Below, in pieces: positions 1 to 8,457 of a stretch of DNA of 64,000 bases. Within the stretch, counting starts at the first letter, position 1, and the number at the start of each line of letters is the position of its first letter. The translations under genes were made by a program, and so were the position numbers. This DNA is from Pukyongiella litopenaei (GTDB lineage Bacteria; Pseudomonadota; Alphaproteobacteria; Rhodobacterales; Rhodobacteraceae). The stretch is taken from assembly GCF_003008555.2 (NCBI RefSeq), contig NZ_CP027665.1, positions 2,976,001-3,040,000 of the forward strand, in the 5' to 3' direction. The notes under the pieces are model-generated. The model did no database searches, was not told the DNA's origin, and saw nothing but the letters and a program-made list of their open reading frames with translations.

Positions 1-179
1 AGTTCGATCATGTCGTCCCGGGCGGTTGCCAGCAGGGCGGCGTCGATGTTGATGGCGCCGAAATCATTCACCAGCACCATCAGCCGCAGCCCGTGATCCC
101 CGGCCAGGAGCCGGTTGATCAGCGTGGTCTTGCCGGCGCCCAGATAGCCGCCGATCACGGTGAGCGGCAGGCGGTTCAT
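1..179 (-). CDS. CobW/COG0523-family GTP-binding protein (N-terminal fragment, cut by window edge)
   Basis: Only the first 59 codons are inside the window. The protein begins MNRLPLTVIGGYLGAGKTT, which is a textbook P-loop (GYLGAGKTT, about residues 11-19) of the COG0523/CobW/P47K GTPases, followed by the family's NDFG(A/E)INID stretch. Members of this family insert or deliver metal ions (cobalt, zinc, nickel, iron) to client enzymes. The ATG at 179 overlaps the stop of the preceding amidohydrolase gene as ATGA, so the two are translationally coupled. The family call is secure; which metal or client is involved cannot be seen, and the gene name cobW should not be assumed because most members have nothing to do with cobalamin. 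Confidence 0.85.
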   Translation of the reverse strand, partial: MNRLPLTVIGGYLGAGKTTLINRLLAGDHGLRLMVLVNDFGAINIDAALLATARDDMIE

Positions 180-1804
180 GCCAGGTTGATCTGCCCGCCA
201 TTGACCGTGCCCAGCACCGGCACGTCCCCGAGCGCCGCCGGATCGACTGCGGTCGGATCGTCGCCCAGTACCGCGAAATCGGCGATCTTGCCGGTTTCGA
301 TGCTGCCGATCTCGGCATCGAGCCCGAGCGTATAGGCCGCGCCCAGGGTGATCAGGCGCAGCGCCTCGGTCACGGTGATCCGCTGCGCGTCGCCCAGAAC
401 GCGGCCCGACATGGTCTGCCGGTTCACCGCGCACCAGGCGGTGAAGAGCGGACCCATCGGGGTGACGGGCGCGTCGGAATGGATCGCCACGTTCACGCCC
501 AGGTCCAACGCCGAGCGCACCGCGTCCATCCGCGTGGCGCGGTCCTCGCCGATGGTCAGCGCCGCGTGCTGGTCGCCGAAATACCAGATGTGGTTGGAGA
601 AGATGTTGGTGCAGACCCCCAGCTCGGCACAGCGGCGGAACTGGTCGGGGCCCATCATCTGGCAGTGTTGCAGCACATGGCGCGCGCCGGACCAGGGATG
701 GGCCCGGGCCGCGGCAGCCAGTGCGTCCAGCGCGACCGAGGACGCCTCGTCGCCATTGACGTGGATATGCATCTGCACGCCATGTTCCTGCATCGCCGCG
801 CAGAGATCGAAGATCAGCTCTGGCGGGGTGTTCCAGATGCCGTTGGGCTGGCCGCCGACATAGCCGGGCCACTTGACCCGCGCGGTCCAGCCCTGGATCG
901 ATCCGTCGGTCATCAGCTTGACCGCGCCCAGGCGCAGCTTGTCGGTGCTCCGGGCCTTCATCGCCAGCGCGCGCCGGGCGATGTCCTCGGGCCGTGCGCC
1001 GACGGCCCCCAGCGCCGGAACGATGCGCAAGTGGAAATCCGGCGCGCCGGTGATGGCCAGCAGCCGGTCCAGGTCGCTGTCCTCCATCGCCGAAAACAGG
1101 TCGGTCACGGTGGTCACGCCGGCCAGTCGGCAGACATCGGCATAGGCGCGCACCGCGGTGTCCGAGAGGCCGAGCGCCCGGAAATCGGCGCCGACGCGGC
1201 GCATCACCGGGAACATCGCGGCCATCTCCTGCAACTCGCCCGTGGGGTTGCCCGCATCGTCCTTGACCACGCCGACCGCGTTGGTTTCGCGGCTGTAGCC
1301 CGCCATCTCCAGGGCCCTGGAATTGGCGCACATCAGGTGGAAGTTCGAATAGATGATCGCCACCGGCCGGTCGTCGGCGATCCGGTCGAGATGATGGCGG
1401 TTCAGGCGTTCGGTGGGCAGGAAGATCGGGTCGAAGCCCCAGCCGATCAGCGGCTCGCCCTCGGGCAGGGTGTCGGCCTGCGCGCGTAGCCGCGCCACCA
1501 CCGCGTCGATATCCGTCATGCCCTCGTGCAGCTTGCCCTGCGGGTCGATCCGGTCGTGATACCCGGCATAGGCGAACTGCCACATCGCGCCCGCCATCAT
1601 ATGGGCGTGGCCCTCGATGAAACCGGGCATCAGCACGGCGTCCTTCAGCGTGGCGTCGTGATCGACCGGCCCCCAGGCATCCGCGCAATCCGCGCCGCCG
1701 ACGGCAAGGATACGGCCGTCGCGGACGGCGACATGGGTTGCCTCCGGGCGGCTGGGGTCCATGGTGATGATCTTGCGGGCTTCGAACACGGTTGTGTGGG
1801 GCAT
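176..1804 (-). CDS. Amidohydrolase family 3 protein (YtcJ-like), metal-dependent
   Basis: A 542-aa protein of the amidohydrolase superfamily, YtcJ/AF0 branch. Visible metal-site elements are the N-terminal HxH in GFIEGHAHM, the histidine in QMHIHVNGDE, the histidine in HVLQHCQM and the aspartate in AIHSDAPV, in the order usual for the TIM-barrel fold; the C-terminal IETGKIADFAVL segment is the typical small beta-sandwich end. The family hydrolyses C-N bonds in amides, N-acyl compounds or cyclic amides, and the substrate here is unknown. It is divergent from a LysR regulator that is followed by a peptide-type ABC importer, so it probably acts on an imported amide-like compound. No signal peptide is seen, so it should be cytoplasmic. 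Downstream it is ATGA-coupled to a CobW-type GTPase. Confidence 0.85.
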   Translation of the reverse strand: MPHTTVFEARKIITMDPSRPEATHVAVRDGRILAVGGADCADAWGPVDHDATLKDAVLMPGFIEGHAHMMAGAMWQFAYAGYHDRIDPQGKLHEGMTDIDAVVARLRAQADTLPEGEPLIGWGFDPIFLPTERLNRHHLDRIADDRPVAIIYSNFHLMCANSRALEMAGYSRETNAVGVVKDDAGNPTGELQEMAAMFPVMRRVGADFRALGLSDTAVRAYADVCRLAGVTTVTDLFSAMEDSDLDRLLAITGAPDFHLRIVPALGAVGARPEDIARRALAMKARSTDKLRLGAVKLMTDGSIQGWTARVKWPGYVGGQPNGIWNTPPELIFDLCAAMQEHGVQMHIHVNGDEASSVALDALAAAARAHPWSGARHVLQHCQMMGPDQFRRCAELGVCTNIFSNHIWYFGDQHAALTIGEDRATRMDAVRSALDLGVNVAIHSDAPVTPMGPLFTAWCAVNRQTMSGRVLGDAQRITVTEALRLITLGAAYTLGLDAEIGSIETGKIADFAVLGDDPTAVDPAALGDVPVLGTVNGGQINLA

Positions 1805-1899
1805 CGGTGGTTCTCCTTCGGGTCCAGCCGTAGCGCAGGCTTGAACCTTGAGAAAATGGATTTACTGTCGGGGAAAGACTGAAAAAATGTGGGAACGGG
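1805..1899. promoter_or_regulatory. Divergent promoter region between amidohydrolase and LysR gene
   Basis: This 95-base gap is the only place from which the minus-strand amidohydrolase-CobW pair and the plus-strand LysR gene can be read. Its right half (about 1848-1890) is clearly more AT-rich than the surrounding DNA. I looked for a LysR-type T-N11-A palindrome and saw only a weak TTTAC/GGAAA dyad near 1861-1876, so no operator is claimed. Confidence 0.4.
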
Positions 1900-2826
1900 G
1901 TGAAGTTCACGCTGAAACAGCTGCGCTATTTCGATGCCGCACGGCGGGGCGGGTCGATCGCGCGCGCTGCCGAGGACATGAACATCTCGCAAAGCTCGAT
2001 CACGGCGGCGATCGACCTGATCGAACAGACCGTTGGCTGCGACCTGTTCCGGCGCATCCCGGCCAAGGGGATCGTGCCGACCCAGGCCGGTGAACTGGTG
2101 GGCGAACGCATCGCCGGGTTCCTCGAACAGGCGCGGCTGTTCGAATCCGACCTGATGTCGCTGGCCGGTGAACCCGCCGGCACGCTGCGGATGGCGTGCT
2201 ATGCGCCCACCGCGCCCTATGTGCTGCCGCCGCTGCTGAAACGGATCGCCGAGAGCTATCCCGACATACGCATCGAGTTGCTGGAAGGCGACATGCATTC
2301 CATCGACGATCTGATCCAGTCGGGCGTGGTGGATGTCGCGCTGACCTATCACGTCAGGCTGGCGGCGAACCAGAAATTCCAGCCGCTGTTCAAGGCCCGG
2401 CCCTGGGCGCTGCTGCCGGACAATTCTCCGCTTGCGCGCCAGAAGAGCGTCACCATCCGGGACCTGGCGCCGCTGCCGATGATCGCGCTCGACCTGCCGG
2501 GAACCCAGGGCTATTTCCATGGCCTGTTTACGGTGCACGGTCTGACCCCCAACATCGTCCATTCGACCAAGTCCAGCTCGGTGCTGCGCGGGTTGGTGGC
2601 GGCACGGTTCGGATATTCGATCCTCAATATCTGCGGGCCGATCGACCGGTCGGGAGGCTCGGGTTTCGTCGCGATGCCGATCGCGGGCGATGTGGACGCG
2701 CCCGAGTTCGGCGTGGTCTTTGCCGCGGCGTTGCAGACATCCGCCGTGGTGCAGGCGGTGATCGATATCAGCACCGGGCTCTGGAACGATGGCGAGCTCA
2801 ATCACCTGCTGCTCTTGCCCGATTAA
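1900..2826 (+). CDS. LysR-family transcriptional regulator
   Basis: A 308-aa LysR-type regulator. The winged helix-turn-helix lies at about residues 1-60 (LKQLRYFDAARRGGSIARAA through ITAAIDLIEQTVGCDLF), and the rest is the periplasmic-binding-protein-like effector domain. The start chosen is GTG at 1900, giving the usual LysR N-terminus MKFTLKQLRYF. It lies back to back with the amidohydrolase gene and 102 bases ahead of the ABC transporter operon, all reading away from or along with it. LysR proteins typically control divergent and adjacent genes, so control of both the hydrolase and the importer is the natural inference; the effector is unknown. Confidence 0.93.
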   Translation: MKFTLKQLRYFDAARRGGSIARAAEDMNISQSSITAAIDLIEQTVGCDLFRRIPAKGIVPTQAGELVGERIAGFLEQARLFESDLMSLAGEPAGTLRMACYAPTAPYVLPPLLKRIAESYPDIRIELLEGDMHSIDDLIQSGVVDVALTYHVRLAANQKFQPLFKARPWALLPDNSPLARQKSVTIRDLAPLPMIALDLPGTQGYFHGLFTVHGLTPNIVHSTKSSSVLRGLVAARFGYSILNICGPIDRSGGSGFVAMPIAGDVDAPEFGVVFAAALQTSAVVQAVIDISTGLWNDGELNHLLLLPD

Positions 2827-2850
2827 CGCAAAAAATGCGGGATGCCCTTA

Positions 2851-2869
2851 CAGAAAACGCTGTTTTCTG
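2851..2869. promoter_or_regulatory. 7-5-7 perfect inverted repeat in the ABC transporter leader
   Basis: CAGAAAA and TTTTCTG are perfect inverted arms around a 5-base centre (CGCTG). The site sits 25 bases after the LysR gene stop and 60 bases before the substrate-binding-protein start. It is AT-rich in a GC-rich setting. It could be an operator for the transporter operon or the stem of an RNA hairpin; there is no T-run after it, which argues against a simple terminator. Confidence 0.4.
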
Positions 2870-2928
2870 GTGGATTGTGCGCAGGTAGCCTTTGAGATGC
2901 CAACAGATACAACGACAGGGAGAGACCC

Positions 2929-4482
2929 ATGAACAGGATAACGGGCCTGATGGGGGCTGCCGCGCTGGCGCTGAGCGCGTTCTCGGCACCGGTCCATGCA
3001 GAGGGCGGCACGCTGGTCATCGCATCGAACCAGGTGCCGCGGCATCTCAACGGCGCGGTCCAGTCGGGCATCGCCACCGCTGTGCCGTCGACGCAGATCT
3101 TTGCCTCGCCGCTGCGCTATGACGAGAACTGGGAGCCGCAGCCCTACCTGGCCGAAAGCTGGGAGGTGAGCGAGGACGGGTTGTCGGTCACGCTGAACCT
3201 GGTTCAGAACGCCACCTTCCACGACGGGCAGCCGGTCACGTCCGAGGATGTGGCGTTCTCGATCATGACCACCAAGGAAAACCACCCGTTCAAGACGATG
3301 TTCGCCCCGGTCGAGGCCATCGAGACCCCGGATGACCATACCGCCGTGATCCGGCTCAGCCAGCCGCACCCGGCCCTGTTGCTGGCGCTGTCGCCGGCGC
3401 TGGCGCCGGTGCTGCCCAAGCATGTCTATGGCGACGGGCAGGATCCGAAATCGCACCCGGCCAACTCGGCGCCGGTCGGATCGGGGCCGTTCATGCTGGA
3501 GGAGTTCACCCCCGGCGAGGCGGTGGTGATGAAGAAGAACCCGAATTTCTTCATCGAGGGCCGGCCAAAACTGGACGAGATCATCATCCGCATCATCAAG
3601 GATTCCTCGGCGATGCTGATCGCGATGGAAAACGGCGAGGCCGACATCTATCCGTTCATGGCGGGCAGCCAGGAGATCAAGCGCCTCGAAAAGGCCGATC
3701 ATCTCGAGATCACCAGCGAAGGCTATGCGGCGGTCGGCCCGATCAACTGGCTGGCCTTCAACACCGCGTCCGACAAGCTCAAGGACGTGCGGGTGCGCCA
3801 GGCCATCGCCTATGCGGTGGACCGCGATTTCATCACCAAGGCGCTGCATCGCGGGGTGTCGTCGCCACAGCGTGGCCCGATCATCGAAAGCTCGCCGTTC
3901 TTCGACGACACCATTCCGGCCTATGACGTGGACCTGGACAAGGCCAATGCGCTGATGGCCGAGGCCGGGTTCGGTGACGGCATGGACCTGACCATCGACT
4001 ATATTCCCGGCCCCAAGGAACAGCAGCAGTCGGTGGCCGAATACATGAAATCGCAGCTCAAGAAGATCGGCATCGACGTGACCGTGCGCGCAGCGCCCGA
4101 TTTCCCGACCTGGGCCGGGCGGATCAGCAGCTATGATTTCGAACTGACCATGGACGTGGTGTTCAACTGGGGCGACCCGGTGATCGGCGTTCACCGGAGC
4201 TACCTGTGTTCGAACATCCGCGAGGGCGTGATCTGGTCGAACACCCAGCAATATTGCAACGAGAAGGTGGACGAGCTTCTCGCCGCGGCGGCGATCGAAA
4301 GCGACGCGGAGAAGCGCAAGGCGATGTATGCCGAGTTCCAGCAGATCGTGGCCGCCGACCTGCCGATCTACTGGATCAACGCCACGCCCTATCACACCGC
4401 CTATGACAAGCGGCTGCAGAATCCCCCGAAAGGCATCTGGGGGACCATGCATCCGATGGACAGGGTGAGCTGGTCGGAATGA
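2929..4482 (+). CDS. ABC transporter periplasmic substrate-binding protein, peptide/nickel family (SBP_bac_5)
   Basis: A 517-aa extracytoplasmic binding protein of the oligopeptide/dipeptide/nickel class. A Sec signal peptide spans about residues 1-24 and ends in the likely cleavage motif VHA/EGG. The body shows family hallmarks: FASPLRYDENWEPQPYLAESWEVSEDGLSVT near the N-terminus, the region YAVDRDFITKALHRG, and a C-terminal YWINATPYHTAYDKRL. It delivers ligand to the permeases encoded next. A good ribosome binding site (GGGAGAG) precedes the ATG at 2929. The ligand could be a peptide, an amide, a glycoside or an opine-like compound; the linked amidohydrolase favours an amide-containing substrate, but this is inference. 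Confidence 0.93.
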   Translation: MNRITGLMGAAALALSAFSAPVHAEGGTLVIASNQVPRHLNGAVQSGIATAVPSTQIFASPLRYDENWEPQPYLAESWEVSEDGLSVTLNLVQNATFHDGQPVTSEDVAFSIMTTKENHPFKTMFAPVEAIETPDDHTAVIRLSQPHPALLLALSPALAPVLPKHVYGDGQDPKSHPANSAPVGSGPFMLEEFTPGEAVVMKKNPNFFIEGRPKLDEIIIRIIKDSSAMLIAMENGEADIYPFMAGSQEIKRLEKADHLEITSEGYAAVGPINWLAFNTASDKLKDVRVRQAIAYAVDRDFITKALHRGVSSPQRGPIIESSPFFDDTIPAYDVDLDKANALMAEAGFGDGMDLTIDYIPGPKEQQQSVAEYMKSQLKKIGIDVTVRAAPDFPTWAGRISSYDFELTMDVVFNWGDPVIGVHRSYLCSNIREGVIWSNTQQYCNEKVDELLAAAAIESDAEKRKAMYAEFQQIVAADLPIYWINATPYHTAYDKRLQNPPKGIWGTMHPMDRVSWSE

Positions 4483-4498
4483 CCGGCAGCCCCAGCCA

Positions 4499-4524
4499 GG
4501 GGGCGCGGGCCACGGCCCGCCCCC
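4499..4524 (+). other. Strong intercistronic hairpin after the binding-protein gene
   Basis: GGGGGC (4499-4504) pairs with GCCCCC (4519-4524) and the inner GGGCC pairs with GGCCC, with a 2-base bulge and a 2-base apex. It lies 17 bases after the binding-protein stop and 14 bases before the first permease start. Hairpins at this place in ABC operons commonly protect the upstream mRNA, giving more binding protein than membrane components. There is no T-run, so it is not a classical terminator. Confidence 0.55.
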
Positions 4525-4537
4525 GCCAGGGACCGAG

Positions 4538-5515
4538 ATGAACGCATCCTACCTGACCCGGCGACTGTTCTACGGCCTGCTTCTGATGCTGGGCGTGGTG
4601 GTGCTGAATTTCCTGCTGATCCGGCTCGCCCCCGGCGACCCGGCGGTGGTGATCGCCGGCGAGATGGGCGGCGCCACCGAGGAGATGCTGGAAAGCATCC
4701 GCGAGGATTACGGGCTGAACAAGCCGCTGCTGACCCAGTTGATGATCTATGTCGGCAACGTGATGCGGTTCGATCTCGGCGAGAGTTTCTTTTTCAACCA
4801 GCCGGTCACATCGCTGATCGCGCAGCGGATCGGGCCGACCATCCTGCTGGTGATCTCGGCGCAGATCCTGTCGATCCTGCTGGGCGTGTTCCTGGGTGTG
4901 ATCGCAGCGCGCAAGCCGAACGGGGCGATGTCGGCCTTCGTGTCGGTCTTTGCCACCATCGGCTACGCGGTGCCCGTGTTCTGGACCGGGATCATGCTGA
5001 TCATCCTGTTCGCCTCGGTGCTGCCGGTGTTCCCGGTCGAGGGGATGCAGTCGGTGAAGCTGCGCGATGCCGGGATCCTGGTGCAGGCGGTGGACGTGCT
5101 GCATCACCTGGTGCTGCCCGCCTTTACGCTGGCGATCATCTACCTGGCCCAGTATGCGCGGCTGAGCCGGGCCTCGATGCTCGAGGTGCTGGGCTCGGAC
5201 TATATCCGCACCGCCCGGGCCAAGGGGGCCAGCGAACGGTCGGTCCTGTTCCGGCACGCGCTGCGCAACGCGGCATTGCCGATCCTGACCGTGGCGGGGT
5301 TGCAGTTCGGCAACCTGATCTCGGGCGCGCTGCTGGTGGAAACGGTGTTCAACTGGCCGGGCATGGGGCGGCTGGCCTTCGATTCGATCCTGCGGCGGGA
5401 TTACCCGACGATCATGGGGGTGCTGTTCTTTGCCTCGTTCATGGTCGTGGTGGCGAACATCCTGACCGATCTGAGCTATCGGCTGGCCGATCCGCGGCTG
5501 CGGGGAAAATCGTGA
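4538..5515 (+). CDS. ABC transporter permease, DppB/OppB type
   Basis: A 325-aa inner-membrane permease with about six transmembrane segments. The N-terminus (YLTRRLFYGLLLMLGVVVLNFLLIRLAPGDP) is the standard start of DppB/OppB/GsiC proteins, and the cytoplasmic EAA-like loop is visible as YIRTARAKGASERSVLFRHALRNAALPILT at about residues 225-255. It forms the translocation pore with the next-encoded DppC-type subunit. It is the second gene of the operon. Between it and the next gene lies a 69-base repeat element. Confidence 0.95.
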   Translation: MNASYLTRRLFYGLLLMLGVVVLNFLLIRLAPGDPAVVIAGEMGGATEEMLESIREDYGLNKPLLTQLMIYVGNVMRFDLGESFFFNQPVTSLIAQRIGPTILLVISAQILSILLGVFLGVIAARKPNGAMSAFVSVFATIGYAVPVFWTGIMLIILFASVLPVFPVEGMQSVKLRDAGILVQAVDVLHHLVLPAFTLAIIYLAQYARLSRASMLEVLGSDYIRTARAKGASERSVLFRHALRNAALPILTVAGLQFGNLISGALLVETVFNWPGMGRLAFDSILRRDYPTIMGVLFFASFMVVVANILTDLSYRLADPRLRGKS

Positions 5516-5532
5516 CCGCGCGTCCCGCAGGG

Positions 5533-5601
5533 CAGGGGGCCAGCCCCCTCTTGGCCCGGTCCGGGCCAATTCACCCCCGGGATATTTCCGGCAAGAGGAA
5601 G
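5533..5601 (+). repeat. Intergenic repeat family, copy 1 (long form)
   Basis: This 69-base block between dppB-like and dppC-like genes matches the reverse complement of 9600-9668 at 68 of 69 positions. It holds two GC hairpins (GGGGGC/GCCCCC and GGCCCGG/CCGGGCC) followed by a core GGGATATTT-CCGGC-AAGAGGAAG. The end of the core is purine-rich and sits directly before the next start codon, so it supplies the Shine-Dalgarno sequence for the DppC-type gene. Related shorter copies are at 17555, 26131 and 26285. Confidence 0.85.
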
Positions 5602-5609
5602 GAGGCGCG

Positions 5610-6488
5610 GTGGTGAGCGACAATTCGGTGACCGAATACACGGCCGAAAGCCCGGCGCGCGAGGCCTGGCGCATGTTCCGCCGCAACATTCCCGCGCTGG
5701 CCGGCGTGGCGATGCTGGCGGTGATCGTCGGGGCGACCCTGTGGGGGACGTTTTTCTATGGCGGCGACCCGTTCGAGATCGTCTGGGCGCCACATGAGGC
5801 GCCGGGCGTGGAGCCGGCCTTTCCGATGGGCACCGATTACCTGGGCCGCGATATCGTGGCCGGGATGCTGACGGGGGGTGGCCCGACGCTGGCGGTGGGG
5901 CTGGCGGCGGCCGCGATCACCATGGTGATCGGCATTTCGCTGGGGGCGCTGGCGGGGTATTATGGCGGCTGGGTCGACAACCTGCTGATGCGGGTCACCG
6001 AGTTTTTTCAGGTCTTGCCGGCGCTGCTGTTCGCGATGGTCCTGGTGACGCTGTTTTCGCCGTCGCTGCTGACCATTGCCATGGCGATCGGGGTGGTGAG
6101 CTGGCCGCAGACCGCGCGCCTGACGCGGGCCGAGTTCCTGAAGATCAAGGAACTGGAATATGTCACCGCCGCCCGCGCCATCGGCGCCCGCAACAAGCGG
6201 ATCATCTGGACGGTGATCCTGCCCAATGCCGCGCCGCCGCTGATCGTGTCGGCGACGCTGACCATCGGCGTCGCGATCCTGTTCGAGGCCGGGCTGTCCT
6301 TTCTGGGGCTGGGCGATCCGAACGTGATGAGCTGGGGGCTGATGATCGGGGCCAACCGCGACTATATCCTCGACGCCTGGTGGCCGGTGACGTTTCCCGG
6401 CCTGGCCATTTTCTTTACCGTCTTCGCCGTGTCGCTGATCGGGGACGGCCTGAACGATGCCTTCAACCCGAAGCTGAGGGAACGATGA
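5610..6488 (+). CDS. ABC transporter permease, DppC/OppC type
   Basis: A 292-aa permease of the DppC/OppC class with an N-terminal cytoplasmic stretch, about six membrane segments and the loop YVTAARAIGARNKRIIWTVILPNAAPPLIV that contacts the ATPases. FPMGTDYLGRDIVAGML after the first periplasmic loop is diagnostic for DppC proteins. The start is GTG at 5610 or GTG at 5613; the ribosome binding site (GAGGAAGGAGG) comes from the repeat element just upstream. The stop overlaps the next gene's start as ATGA. Confidence 0.95.
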   Translation: MVSDNSVTEYTAESPAREAWRMFRRNIPALAGVAMLAVIVGATLWGTFFYGGDPFEIVWAPHEAPGVEPAFPMGTDYLGRDIVAGMLTGGGPTLAVGLAAAAITMVIGISLGALAGYYGGWVDNLLMRVTEFFQVLPALLFAMVLVTLFSPSLLTIAMAIGVVSWPQTARLTRAEFLKIKELEYVTAARAIGARNKRIIWTVILPNAAPPLIVSATLTIGVAILFEAGLSFLGLGDPNVMSWGLMIGANRDYILDAWWPVTFPGLAIFFTVFAVSLIGDGLNDAFNPKLRER

Positions 6489-7459
6489 GCCGTCTGCTGG
6501 AAATCGAGGATCTGCGCGTGACCTTCGGCACGCGCCATGGCGAGGTCACCGCGCTCGATTCGGTGTCGCTGCATGTCGAGGCGGGCGAAACGCTGGGCGT
6601 GGTGGGCGAATCCGGGTGCGGCAAGTCGATCACGGCCCTGTCGGTGATGGGGCTGATCCCGTCCCCGCCGGGCAGGATCGCGGCCGGGTCGATCCGGCTC
6701 GATGGCGAGGACCTTGTGGGCGCGTCCCCGGCACGGCTGCGCGCCCTGCGCGGCGCCGAGGTGGCGATGATCTTCCAGGAGCCGATGACCTCGCTCAACC
6801 CGGTGTTCACGGTTGGCGACCAGATTGCCGAGGCGATCATGCTGCACCAGGACGTGGGGCCGGATGCCGCCTTTCGCGATGCGGTGTCGTTGCTGGACCG
6901 GGTCGGGATCCCCAGTCCCGACCAACGGGCAAAGGACTATCCGCACCAGTTGTCAGGCGGGATGCGCCAGCGGGTGATGATCGCGATGGCGGTCAGCTGC
7001 CGGCCCAAGGTGCTGATCGCGGACGAGCCGACCACCGCGCTCGATGTCACCGTGCAGGCGCAGATCTTTGACCTGCTGAACGAGATCCAGCGCGATTTCG
7101 GGGCCGCGATCATCCTGATCACCCATGACATGGGCGCGATCAGCGAAATGGCCGACCGGGTGGCGGTCATGTATGCGGGCCGCGTGATCGAGGAATCCGC
7201 CGCCGACGATGTGCTGGATTACCCGCAGCACCCCTATGCGCGAGGGCTGATCGACTGTATCCCGGCGCTGGGGCGGGCCGATCACGCGTTGAAGGAAATC
7301 CCCGGCGTGGTGCCGCCGCTGCACCTGCTGGGCCGGGGCTGTGCCTTTGCCGACCGCTGCGAATTTCGCACCCCGCGCTGCGATACCGAGAAACCGCTTC
7401 TGGGCGGGCATGGTCATCATCCGGTCGCCTGTCACGGGGTCGAGGAGGGCCGGATATGA
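6485..7459 (+). CDS. ABC transporter ATP-binding protein, DppD/OppD type
   Basis: A 324-aa ATPase. Visible motifs are Walker A GESGCGKS, Q-loop MIFQEPMTSLNP, signature LSGGMRQR, Walker B VLIADEP and the H-loop ITHD. The C-terminal oligopeptide-transport domain ends with a cysteine-rich segment (GRGCAFADRCEFRTPRC) that in this family can hold an iron-sulphur cluster. The ATG at 6485 overlaps the permease stop, and an open frame further upstream belongs inside the permease gene and is not used. It pairs with the next-encoded DppF-type ATPase to power import. Confidence 0.96.
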   Translation: MSRLLEIEDLRVTFGTRHGEVTALDSVSLHVEAGETLGVVGESGCGKSITALSVMGLIPSPPGRIAAGSIRLDGEDLVGASPARLRALRGAEVAMIFQEPMTSLNPVFTVGDQIAEAIMLHQDVGPDAAFRDAVSLLDRVGIPSPDQRAKDYPHQLSGGMRQRVMIAMAVSCRPKVLIADEPTTALDVTVQAQIFDLLNEIQRDFGAAIILITHDMGAISEMADRVAVMYAGRVIEESAADDVLDYPQHPYARGLIDCIPALGRADHALKEIPGVVPPLHLLGRGCAFADRCEFRTPRCDTEKPLLGGHGHHPVACHGVEEGRI

Positions 7460-8442
7460 CCGCGTTGTTGGACGTGCGCGATCTGGTGGTGCGGTTCGCG
7501 CTGCCCAAGACATCGTTCTTCGGCGAACGCCCGCACCTCGAGGCGGTGCGCAAGGTATCCTTCACGCTGCAGGAAGGCCGCGCGCTGGGCATCGTGGGCG
7601 AAAGCGGCTCGGGCAAGACCACCACCGCGATGGCGGCGATCCGGCTGACGACCGCCGCTGGCGGGCAGGTGCTGTTCGATGGCGAGGACCTGCTGACGCT
7701 CGGCGACGAGGCGATGCGCCGGCGCCGCCGCGACGTGCAGCTGATCTTCCAGGATCCCTATTCATCGCTCAACCCGCGCGCCCGCGTGGTCGATATCGTG
7801 CGCGAGCCGATGGACCTGATGGACATCGGCACGCCGCGCGAAAGGCTCGAAAAGGTGCGCGAGCTGTTCGCGCTGGTGGGGCTTCGGCCGGACCAGCTCA
7901 ACCTGTTCCCGCACCAGTTCTCCGGCGGGCAGCGGCAGCGGATCTCGATCGCGCGCGCCCTGACGACCAATCCCCGGCTGCTGGTCTGTGACGAACCGGT
8001 CAGCGCGCTGGACGTGGCGATCCAGGCCCAGATCCTGAACCTGCTGGCGCGGCTGAAGGAGGACCTGAAACTGTCCTACCTGTTCATCTCGCACGATCTG
8101 GGCGTGGTGCGGCATGTCTGCGACGATGTGGCGGTGATGTATCTGGGGCGCATCGTGGAAAGCGCGCCGCGCGATGCGCTGTTCGATGCGCCGCAACACC
8201 CCTATACGCAGGCGCTGCTGTCGGCCGCGCCGTCGCTGTCGCGGCGCAAGTCGAAGGGCTATGTGCGGCCGCTCAAGATCTCGGGCGATCTGCCCAGCCC
8301 GATCAACCCGCCGCCCGGCTGCGCCTTTGCCGATCGCTGCCCGCGCGCGCAGGCGGTCTGCCGTGAACAACTGCCCGAACTGTTGCCGCATGACGGCCAG
8401 GGGCAGGTGGCGTGCCACTTTGCCGGCTCGGCCGATATCTGA
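7456..8442 (+). CDS. ABC transporter ATP-binding protein, DppF/OppF type
   Basis: A 328-aa second ATPase of the importer, with Walker A GESGSGKT, Q-loop LIFQDPYSSLNP, signature FSGGQRQR, Walker B LLVCDEP and H-loop ISHD. The oligopeptide C-terminal extension again carries PPGCAFADRCPRA. The start ATG at 7456 overlaps the previous stop (ATGA). It ends 15 bases from the oppositely oriented hspQ gene, closing the operon. All five subunits of the importer are therefore present and intact. Confidence 0.96.
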   Translation: MTALLDVRDLVVRFALPKTSFFGERPHLEAVRKVSFTLQEGRALGIVGESGSGKTTTAMAAIRLTTAAGGQVLFDGEDLLTLGDEAMRRRRRDVQLIFQDPYSSLNPRARVVDIVREPMDLMDIGTPRERLEKVRELFALVGLRPDQLNLFPHQFSGGQRQRISIARALTTNPRLLVCDEPVSALDVAIQAQILNLLARLKEDLKLSYLFISHDLGVVRHVCDDVAVMYLGRIVESAPRDALFDAPQHPYTQALLSAAPSLSRRKSKGYVRPLKISGDLPSPINPPPGCAFADRCPRAQAVCREQLPELLPHDGQGQVACHFAGSADI

Positions 8443-8457
8443 GGCCGCGCGACCGCC

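Noticed and set aside
1848-1890. LysR operator between the amidohydrolase and the first LysR gene
   Set aside because: Only a weak 4-of-5 dyad (TTTAC/GGAAA) was found; no T-N11-A palindrome comparable to that at 27748.
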